DNA of 5,607 bases from Spirochaetales bacterium (lineage in GTDB: Bacteria > Spirochaetota > Spirochaetia > Sphaerochaetales > Sphaerochaetaceae). Below, one piece after another: positions 1 through 5,274 of this stretch. A program made the translations under genes and the position numbers. Every line of letters begins with the position of its first letter. The first letter of the stretch is position 1. Location: the NCBI GenBank assembly GCA_012519125.1, contig JAAYQY010000329.1, positions 1-5,607 of the forward strand, written 5' to 3'. The notes below the pieces were generated by a model. It ran no database searches. It was given only the letters and a program-made list of their open reading frames with translations, and was not told the DNA's origin.

Positions 1-853
1 CCATGTGGTGGAGCGCGCGTATGACTTGTGCCTCAATGACTCCGCCGCCCACCGTTCCTGCAAGCGAGCCATCTGAGAAGCGGACCAACTGAAAACCGAT
101 CTCGCACGGAGCCGAGCCTCTCTTTGCCACAATTCTGGCAAGGATATGGCTTTCCCCTGTTGCCTGACGAAGCAGGATCTGCTGGTCGAGGCGGACACTG
201 CTCTTGCTGAGGCGGTAATGCGCTATGATCTGGCCGAGGATTGCAAGGGCTATCTCACTTGCAGTGACCGCATTGATGTCCAAGCCTATCGGGGCGTGCA
301 CACCAGATAGCTGCTCTTGGGTGAATCCATCCCGGGTGAGATTGGAAAAGGTCTTTACTATCTTGGATCTGCTCCCGATCATGCCGATGTAGGAGTGGGG
401 AAGGCCAAGGGTGTGGCGCAGGCAGAGCTCATCATAGGCGTGGCCACGGGTCGTGATGATGAAGTAAGGGCGTATCCAGGGTTGTTCGACAGTGAACAGC
501 TCTTCATACGCAGTGCACAGGCAGCGTGCCTGGGGAAACCGTTCTGCGTTGCAGTACTCCTGCCTGTCATCGATGATGGTGATGGAGTGTCCCAGCCTGA
601 CTCCCATGTGATACAGCTCAAGGCCGATGTGCCCACCACCGAAGATGACCAGCTGCACCTCGCAGCCCAAGGTCTCTTGCAGAACCTGTTCGCCAAAAAA
701 GGGAATGTCCGTCCCATCAGTGGCTGCAAGCAGTTGCCCGTTTGCAAAGATGGCTTCCTTTCCTACATCGGGATCACTGAGAGCGGTGCGTCGCAGCACA
801 TCAGCTCGTTTCAGTGTTTCAAGCAGTGTCTGATAATACTCTGTATGGTCCAT
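1..853 (-). CDS. XdhC-family molybdenum hydroxylase maturation protein with reversed domain order (3' end off window)
   Basis: The frame reads without a stop from ATG at 853 to the left edge, giving 284 residues with the C-terminus missing. The first ~60 residues are not assigned. A Rossmann-type XdhC C-domain follows: FGGGHIGLEL at 71-80, an acidic IIDDR strand end at 93-97, GMIGSRSK at 157-164 and HAPIGLDI at 186-193. An XdhC_CoxI-type segment then starts near residue 225, with RGSAPCEIGFQLV at 245-257 and GTVGGG at 266-271. Classical XdhC has these two domains in the opposite order. Family knowledge: XdhC binds molybdenum cofactor, supports its sulfuration and delivers it to xanthine dehydrogenase-type enzymes in the cytoplasm. 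The gene starts 10 nt after the desulfurase stop codon and has an AAGGA ribosome site 7 nt before ATG, so it is almost certainly co-transcribed with the desulfurase. Family assignment is firm; the partner enzyme is inferred. Confidence 0.88.
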   Translation of the reverse strand, partial: MDHTEYYQTLLETLKRADVLRRTALSDPDVGKEAIFANGQLLAATDGTDIPFFGEQVLQETLGCEVQLVIFGGGHIGLELYHMGVRLGHSITIIDDRQEYCNAERFPQARCLCTAYEELFTVEQPWIRPYFIITTRGHAYDELCLRHTLGLPHSYIGMIGSRSKIVKTFSNLTRDGFTQEQLSGVHAPIGLDINAVTASEIALAILGQIIAHYRLSKSSVRLDQQILLRQATGESHILARIVAKRGSAPCEIGFQLVRFSDGSLAGTVGGGVIEAQVIRALHHM

Positions 854-867
854 ATCTCAATCCTTAT
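854..867 (-). promoter_or_regulatory. Ribosome binding site of the second xdhC, overlapping the desulfurase stop codon
   Basis: On the minus strand ATAAGGATTGA (867 to 857) precedes ATG at 853, with AAGGA spaced 7 nt from the start. The TAA stop of the upstream desulfurase (866 to 864) overlaps this Shine-Dalgarno sequence, which suggests translational coupling. The same 11 bases precede the XdhC-YqeB fusion at 3872 to 3862. Confidence 0.75.
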
Positions 868-1991
868 GTACGGGAAAGCACTGTCTGCAGTGCGCCGATG
901 GTCACATCGATCTCATCCTCGGTAGTTGCATACCCGGGTGAGAATCTGACAGTCCCTGTGTGCAGGGTGTGCATGCTCGTATGGGCAAGGGGGGCGCAGT
1001 GAAGGCCCACCCGTGTTTCGATTCCCCACTCTTGGCTGAGTGCAAAGGCAACGTGTGCATTGTCGGCATTCGGCACGTCGATGCTGATGGTGGCGGTACG
1101 GTCCTCGATGTGTTTGGAACCGATGATCCGTACCCTCTTTTCCTCTCTCAGGTAGTGCAGCAAGCGGTCGGTCATCCTCTTGGCCTGCTCTCCTTGGTCA
1201 AATTCCAGCGCTTTGCCAAGGCCCAGGATGCCGACAATATTCTGGGTTCCTGCCTCAAGGCGATCGGGAAAGGTTGGGCTCATGGTCAGCTGGTCGCTAA
1301 AGCTTCCTGTTCCCCCTCCTAGCATCGGCCTGATGCGCTCTGATACCAGCTCACTGAGCACCAGACCTCCCGTACCGGTGGGACCGAGCAGACCCTTGTG
1401 ACCGGTAAAGGCAATGGCGTCGATGCACTCCCTCTCCAGCTTGCACTCCACGGTAGGAGAGCCTTGGGCGGTATCGATGCAGACCAGCAGCCCGTACTGG
1501 TGGGCGAGCTTGCCCAACTCGGTCACCGGCTGGATGGTTCCGGTGACATTGGAAGCACTGGTGATGATCAAGGCCTTTGTCTTGCTGGTGACCAGCGTGG
1601 GCAGCAGTTCAGTGCGAACTCTTCCTATCTCATCACAGGGTATGATGCTATAGCTGATGCCGTGCAATACGAGTGCCCGCACCACGGCATTGTGCTCCAT
1701 GCCACTGATCAGCACATGGTCGTCGGGATTGAGCATGCCGGTGATGAAGAAATTCAGGGCGTGCGTGACGTTCAGGCTGAATGTCACCAGACGTGCATCG
1801 CTGGCTCCGAAGAGATCTGCAAGCTGCTTTCTGACACCCTGCACCTGTTCCATAACAGCATAGCCGCTTTCATAGCTTCCTCTTCCCAGGTTTGCCCCAT
1901 TGTTCAACAAATACGATGCCATCACCTCGGCAACAGCAGGTGCTTTCGGGTAGGATGTGGCGGCATTGTCCAAATAGATACGTTGTTGCAT
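864..1991 (-). CDS. Class V aminotransferase, cysteine desulfurase-like (EF2568 type)
   Basis: This 375-residue, full-length cytoplasmic PLP enzyme resembles SufS/CsdB. It begins with the typical YLDNAATSYPKAP at residues 6-18, which supports the start at 1991. Visible active-site positions are His100 (GMEHNAV), Asn148 (SASNVTG), Asp173 and Gln176 (CIDTAQG), the PLP-binding Lys199 (FTGHKG), Cys332 in GLHCAPLAH, and Arg349 in TVRFSPGY. The GLHCAPLAH motif fits the aminotransferase subfamily named for Enterococcus EF2568, which co-occurs with selenium-dependent molybdenum hydroxylase genes. The likely role is release of sulfur, or handling of selenium, from cysteine or selenocysteine for the terminal ligand on the molybdenum cofactor; the actual substrate cannot be read from sequence. 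It lies between two XdhC-type genes, recalling the XdhC-NifS4 partnership known for Rhodobacter xanthine dehydrogenase. No strong ribosome site is seen before the ATG. General [2Fe-2S] or tRNA sulfur supply is a less likely alternative. Confidence 0.9.
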   Translation of the reverse strand: MQQRIYLDNAATSYPKAPAVAEVMASYLLNNGANLGRGSYESGYAVMEQVQGVRKQLADLFGASDARLVTFSLNVTHALNFFITGMLNPDDHVLISGMEHNAVVRALVLHGISYSIIPCDEIGRVRTELLPTLVTSKTKALIITSASNVTGTIQPVTELGKLAHQYGLLVCIDTAQGSPTVECKLERECIDAIAFTGHKGLLGPTGTGGLVLSELVSERIRPMLGGGTGSFSDQLTMSPTFPDRLEAGTQNIVGILGLGKALEFDQGEQAKRMTDRLLHYLREEKRVRIIGSKHIEDRTATISIDVPNADNAHVAFALSQEWGIETRVGLHCAPLAHTSMHTLHTGTVRFSPGYATTEDEIDVTIGALQTVLSRT

Positions 1992-2017
1992 GGCAGCATT
2001 CTACCGCAGCATGATGC

Positions 2018-2049
2018 AAAAATCCATTGTTTTAGAAAAAAAGCAATGG
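2018..2049 (-). terminator. Hairpin with T-tract between the XdhC-YqeB gene and the desulfurase gene
   Basis: Reading the minus strand just after the fusion stop codon, CCATTG (2049-2044), a bulged C, and TTTT (2042-2039) pair with AAAA (2033-2030) and CAATGG (2029-2024) around a 5-nt loop. A single A and then five Ts (2022-2018) follow. The shape is that of a Rho-independent terminator or attenuator, but the stem is A/T-rich and the T-run is short. Partial termination or mRNA processing inside the cluster is as likely as a full stop. On the plus strand there is no matching T-run, so it would act leftward. Confidence 0.45.
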
Positions 2050-2055
2050 TTTGTA

Positions 2056-3858
2056 TCAGCAGTTGTGCAGAAACCCATCCAACACTTCCAGAACAGAACC
2101 GGCAATGGCCATCGCTTTCTCGCTGATGGTCGTATGGTCGGCCTGATCAGAGCGGGGATCGATATCGGCAATCTTGAACTTCGGGGGAACCGAAAGCCCG
2201 TTGTGCAGCAAGCCCCGCAGCTTTCCGTCAATGGTGGCAATGACTTCCATTTCACCGACCTTGGCGATGACCTGACCCTTGGTAACCAGATCGCCGATGG
2301 CAAGAGAGGAGGTGAAGATGCCGGATGTCTCGCTGTGCAGCACCCGCTCCTCGCCAAAACCCTCGATGATTCCGGGTATGCCCGAATTGGGCAGAGCGGA
2401 TCCTTTTCTGATGATTCTGCCCAAGCTATGACCCCGTTTGGTCTCGATGACAGCATCACAATCCTTTCCTGCCTCAAAACCAGGTCCGAGGGCGATGACA
2501 AGTGGTGCGTCCGTAATCTTGGTGCCCAGATTTCGTTTTGCAATGATGGCATCGACGATGCAGATCGGGTTGATCTCGGAGAGCGTAGCGCCCGCAGGGT
2601 CGCAGAGAATAGGGACAAACCCCTCTTCCAAGACGGAAAAAGCCTGTTTGACCGACTCAACTCGTTTTGCACTCACTCCTTCCACGGTAATCTCGCCGCT
2701 GAACATTGCCTCGGCAAAACTGACCGTTCTTCTGATCACCGAGGGTTTGTCGATTTCCAGCACGATGACACGATAGCCGGCCCGATGGAGTCTGATGATG
2801 ACACCGGTAGCCAGATCGCCACCACCGCGCACCACTACCAGACGAGAAGCCTGGTTGCGAAGCGAGTTGCCGCTTGTGTTGTTGAAGACCTTCATCACCT
2901 CACTGAGAACCGAGAGGGCAATCTCCTGGGGCGTCTCGCTGCCGAGATCCAGCCCGATGGGGCAGAAGAGCGTCTCTCGTGTTTCAGGAGGGAGGTTGAG
3001 CTTCTCATGGAGCATCTTCGCCTTATGACGCGAACCCAAGACGCCAACATAGGTGATATCGCCGGAGAGCAGCATCTGTGCTGACTCCTGGTCAAAAGCA
3101 TGGCTGGCGATGATGCAGGCGGTATAGCGGTTGGTGAACAGCTGGCCGAACGCCTCTTTGAGCGTGGGCTGCACCACAATGCTGCGGGCATGGGGGAAGA
3201 GCTCTTTCGTAGCAAATACTGCTCGGGTTTCCACAACTTGGACAGGGATTCCCAGAAAGTGTGCGAGCTGTGCAATGGCTTGGTTTACATGCCCACCACC
3301 CACCAGGAGCAAGGAGTGGGGATTAACCGGAAGGCTGAGATGGCACGTCCAAGCCGGGGTTTCAACAAAATGAGGTTTCTTCTCGTGCAGGACGTTTTTT
3401 GCCGCTTCAAGGAAGGTAGGATGGACAGACCCGATGGTGGCACCTCCCTCGCAGAGACCAAGAATGGCAGGGGTAGGTTGCAGTTGCAAGCCAAGCACAT
3501 GGTCGAGTCCTGCTTCCTCCCATTGGCGCAGGCGGATGAAGGCGTTCTGCTCTTCCTCAAGGGTGCAGGAGAGCAGGTAGAGGTACACCATCCCTGCTGC
3601 CTGGACCCCTCCTTGGTGAACTGCAAACGAGAGGTGGCGTTGCTTCTGCCCATTTACCAGCATACCAAGAGCTTGGGTAAGGGCGTAGGCTTCCAGCTCC
3701 CCCCCACCGATAGTCCCGTGCATCGTCCCATCAGCCTGGACAACCATGCTTCCGCTGTTTCGGCTGGCAGATCCTTCGGTTTTCAGTATGACGGCGTAGA
3801 TGAACGGTTTGTGCTCCCGACTCAGACGGGAAGCGGCTTCGATGACGGTGTATTCCAT
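2056..3858 (-). CDS. XdhC-YqeB fusion, selenium-dependent molybdenum hydroxylase maturation protein
   Basis: This 600-residue protein has three parts. An XdhC_CoxI-type domain covers about residues 1-95 (TEGSASRNSGSMVV 27-40, GTIGGGELE 48-56). A Rossmann XdhC C-domain covers about 180-325 (VGGGHVNQAI 186-195, VLGSRHK 273-279, CPIGLDLGSETPQEIALSV 299-317). A complete YqeB (EF2563-type) domain covers about 338-600. It has RGGGDLATGV 344-353, IRRTVSFAEA 375-384, ALGPGFEAGKDCDAV 456-470, a lipoyl/biotinyl-like beta region near 513-556 and a terminal DIDPR at 566-570. YqeB is normally a separate protein of roughly this C-terminal length, so the gene looks like a fusion. The N-terminal half would handle molybdenum cofactor; YqeB is a genetic marker of selenium-dependent hydroxylases with unproven chemistry. 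The CGG usually closing the CoxI domain appears here as AAG (87-89). The start lies 3 nt after the yqeC stop, with AAGGA 7 nt upstream. No frame break is needed to join the halves. Confidence 0.92.
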   Translation of the reverse strand: MEYTVIEAASRLSREHKPFIYAVILKTEGSASRNSGSMVVQADGTMHGTIGGGELEAYALTQALGMLVNGQKQRHLSFAVHQGGVQAAGMVYLYLLSCTLEEEQNAFIRLRQWEEAGLDHVLGLQLQPTPAILGLCEGGATIGSVHPTFLEAAKNVLHEKKPHFVETPAWTCHLSLPVNPHSLLLVGGGHVNQAIAQLAHFLGIPVQVVETRAVFATKELFPHARSIVVQPTLKEAFGQLFTNRYTACIIASHAFDQESAQMLLSGDITYVGVLGSRHKAKMLHEKLNLPPETRETLFCPIGLDLGSETPQEIALSVLSEVMKVFNNTSGNSLRNQASRLVVVRGGGDLATGVIIRLHRAGYRVIVLEIDKPSVIRRTVSFAEAMFSGEITVEGVSAKRVESVKQAFSVLEEGFVPILCDPAGATLSEINPICIVDAIIAKRNLGTKITDAPLVIALGPGFEAGKDCDAVIETKRGHSLGRIIRKGSALPNSGIPGIIEGFGEERVLHSETSGIFTSSLAIGDLVTKGQVIAKVGEMEVIATIDGKLRGLLHNGLSVPPKFKIADIDPRSDQADHTTISEKAMAIAGSVLEVLDGFLHNC

Positions 3859-3872
3859 GATTCAATCCTTAT
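3859..3872 (-). promoter_or_regulatory. Ribosome binding site of the XdhC-YqeB fusion, overlapping the end of yqeC
   Basis: On the minus strand ATAAGGATTGA (3872 to 3862) places AAGGA 7 nt before ATG at 3858. Its last three bases are the TGA stop codon of yqeC, so the ribosome site lies within the last yqeC codons and the two genes are probably translationally coupled. This is the same 11-mer as at 867 to 857. Confidence 0.75.
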
Positions 3873-4560
3873 GGAACAGAGTGTTTTTTGCAAGGGAACC
3901 GATGAGTAGTGTATGCTTGCATTGCAGTTTCTGCAAAGTTTTTTTCTGACTGTCGGATAGGGTATCTGCCTGGTTGAGCAGTACAACCGACGTTCCCTGC
4001 ACTCCCTTGCAGATGCCTTGGGGGTGGCTGAGGAGGTAGGACAGCGTTTCGGCTGTGACGAGTTGATCATCCTCTTCTTCCCAACCGAAACACGCTTTGG
4101 AGAGCGGTTTGCCCAAAGCACCCACTGAGGCAATGGCGAGGGTGGCAGTAGTGAAAGAAGGGATGACAGGGTCGCGCTCGGTGTGCAGCTTCAGTTCACA
4201 CCCTCGAGCCCCATCGGCCTCCAGCAGGAGTACGTCGTAGTGCTCTGTGAGTTGTTCCAATGTCTGCTCACCGGGGGAAAGCGCCTTCCGCGCTCCCTTC
4301 AGCGCATAGAAAACCTGCTCTCCTTGGTGTGGGGCGTAGGAGAGGACTTCGTCATCAAAAAAGTAGCGATCGCATGCATAGGAACGCTGGTCCGGCAGCT
4401 GGAGTTTGGTGGTGGTGGAAACCAGCACCCGCTTGCCTTCAAGGGCATAGGAGTGGGCAAGCGCAATCAGGGCGGTGGTTTTTCCCCCGCTTCCGGTGAT
4501 GCAGATGCACTTCTCACTATGTCTGAACAGTGTCTTGAGAGCAGGTAGCAATGCTGACAT
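3862..4560 (-). CDS. yqeC: YqeC, selenium-dependent hydroxylase accessory protein (P-loop NTPase-like)
   Basis: With the start at 4560 the protein has 232 residues. A Walker A loop GSGGKTT lies at 23-29 after a short hydrophobic strand (CICIT). VSTTTKLQ follows near 47-54, then LLLEADGARG at 111-120, a likely Walker B or metal-binding strand, and LLNQADT near 194-200, resembling the NKxD base-recognition motif. These are hallmarks of YqeC, which is found with yqeB, selD and molybdenum hydroxylase genes; the biochemical role is unproven. It is first in the leftward cluster and ends 3 nt before the XdhC-YqeB start. I prefer 4560 over an in-frame ATG at 4602 because the family's P-loop normally lies about 20-25 residues from the N-terminus and the extra 14 residues look unlike coding sequence. 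A GGTGG about 4 nt before this ATG is the only ribosome-site candidate and is weak. Confidence 0.88.
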   Translation of the reverse strand: MSALLPALKTLFRHSEKCICITGSGGKTTALIALAHSYALEGKRVLVSTTTKLQLPDQRSYACDRYFFDDEVLSYAPHQGEQVFYALKGARKALSPGEQTLEQLTEHYDVLLLEADGARGCELKLHTERDPVIPSFTTATLAIASVGALGKPLSKACFGWEEEDDQLVTAETLSYLLSHPQGICKGVQGTSVVLLNQADTLSDSQKKTLQKLQCKHTLLIGSLAKNTLFHKD

Positions 4561-4652
4561 AGAACCACCATAGCACCACCGATGCGGTGATGCAACAGGC
4601 ATGGATTTCTTCTATAACTGGTCAAAGATCCAGAATCCTTGAGAATGTACCC
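4561..4652. promoter_or_regulatory. Divergent intergenic region between yqeC and the plus-strand gene
   Basis: These 92 bp should hold the promoters for both directions. A TATAAC (4613-4618, plus strand) is a fair -10 candidate, and the overlapping minus-strand TATAGA is another. No convincing -35 box stands at 16-18 bp from either, so no promoter is assigned. A TTGACC on the minus strand (near 4619-4624) is too close to TATAGA to pair with it. The region also contains the inverted repeat listed separately. Confidence 0.4.
4573..4593. repeat. 8-bp inverted repeat upstream of yqeC
   Basis: GCACCACC (4573-4580) and GGTGATGC (4586-4593) are inverted around a 5-nt spacer, with seven Watson-Crick pairs and one G-T. 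It ends 12 nt before the preferred yqeC ATG. It could be an operator for a regulator of the cluster, or an mRNA hairpin in the yqeC leader next to its weak ribosome site. No T-run follows on either strand, so it is not a Rho-independent terminator. Confidence 0.4.
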
Positions 4653-5270
4653 ATGCAAACAAACACGTATAGGTACGCCGGACTCGACGAAGTGGGGAAG
4701 CAGTATGTGCTCTGCCTCTTGGATGAAAGAGGGAAAAACCCTCACTACTACCAGGGACGCAGTGACACGATGAAAGGGCAAGAGAAGTGTCTTGGGTTGT
4801 TGAAGGCTCCACGCAAGGTTCTCGCTGCCTCGACTCCCTTGGGGCTCCTGTTGTTGGCAACCTTTGGGGAAGAGAAGCTCATGCTCAAAGGAGAAGATGA
4901 GCACTACGCAATCTGGGAGCGTGCAGGGGTGGAACGAGGCAGGAAAATGGCACGGTTTACCGCCTTATTGCTCTTCTCCTCCTTCCAAAGCCCGAAGATC
5001 CTTGATGAGCGAGAGAAACACCACCTCTTGGCCATGCAAGGGGAGGCGATGGAAAGCATTCGGCTTTTGGGTGACGAGAGTCAGCGCTCCCTGGATTCCT
5101 TGCTTAAAGGAAAGGAAGAGAGCTCAGTCGTGGACAAAGCCTTGCGTTTGGAAGTGAAGAGCAGGCAGGATGGGATTGCCGTACCGGAAAAGGTGCCCAC
5201 AGCACCACCGATACAGGAAGAGGACTCCTTCTTTTCCCGTCTCTATCACACCCTGCAAAAGCTGAAGTGA
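4653..5270 (+). CDS. Uncharacterised protein with possible degenerate IS110-type RuvC-like domain
   Basis: This 205-residue protein has no signal peptide or clear membrane span and is not a family I can name with certainty. By eye, residues 6-110 follow the layout of IS110-family DEDD transposase N-termini: YAGLDEVGKQYVLCLLDERGK (8-28, Asp12 at the first catalytic position), KVLAAST (55-61) where the family has an acidic residue, and IWERAGVERGRKMARFTALLL (87-107) where it has TD..DA. Residues 117-153 form a charged, probably helical segment like the helical region that follows in IS110. Only Asp12 of the four acidic catalytic residues seems clearly kept, and the C-terminal serine domain is missing. 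The tail (177-205) is Pro/Glu-rich and ends in FFSRLYHTLQKLK, perhaps an amphipathic helix. I chose ATG 4653 because the fold begins directly after it; an in-frame GTG at 4587 lies inside the inverted repeat. The ribosome site is weak (GAG 9 nt upstream). Catalysis is unlikely; DNA or RNA binding is possible. Confidence 0.75.
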   Translation: MQTNTYRYAGLDEVGKQYVLCLLDERGKNPHYYQGRSDTMKGQEKCLGLLKAPRKVLAASTPLGLLLLATFGEEKLMLKGEDEHYAIWERAGVERGRKMARFTALLLFSSFQSPKILDEREKHHLLAMQGEAMESIRLLGDESQRSLDSLLKGKEESSVVDKALRLEVKSRQDGIAVPEKVPTAPPIQEEDSFFSRLYHTLQKLK

Positions 5271-5274
5271 GTTG

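Noticed and set aside
379..747. Minus-strand open frame of 122 codons in another frame within the second xdhC
   Set aside because: It is nested in a long real gene on the same strand, and its Ser/Arg/Pro-rich translation is typical of an out-of-frame reading.
317..925. Plus-strand open frame of 202 codons opposite the second xdhC
   Set aside because: The minus-strand frame carries clear XdhC motifs over the same stretch; the plus frame has none.
1398..2126. Plus-strand open frame of 242 codons opposite the desulfurase start
   Set aside because: Its translation has no family signature, and the minus strand carries every active-site motif of a class V aminotransferase.
2001..2672. Minus-strand open frame of 223 codons within the YqeB part
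   Set aside because: It is an out-of-frame reading of the same strand as the YqeB domain, low-complexity and without motifs.
1990..3084. Long plus-strand open frame of 364 codons opposite the XdhC-YqeB gene
   Set aside because: It lies antisense to a well-supported gene, its translation shows no recognisable motif, and it ends inside the opposite gene. It is explained by codon bias of the real strand.
3100..3909. Plus-strand open frame of 269 codons opposite the XdhC-YqeB gene and the end of yqeC
   Set aside because: It runs antisense across two coupled genes without a family match or ribosome site, so it is a mirror of the coding strand.
4573..4593. Inverted repeat as the terminal repeat of an IS element
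   Set aside because: No partner copy is seen near 5270 and no flanking direct repeat is present. IS110 elements usually lack terminal inverted repeats anyway.
4561..4602. Extended yqeC N-terminus from ATG at 4602
   Set aside because: The 14 added residues do not resemble YqeC N-termini and would move the P-loop unusually far in. It cannot be fully excluded, because the ribosome site at 4560 is weak.
4467..4904. Minus-strand open frame of 145 codons spanning the divergent intergenic region
   Set aside because: It overlaps the yqeC start out of frame and the opposite gene, and has no recognisable domain.
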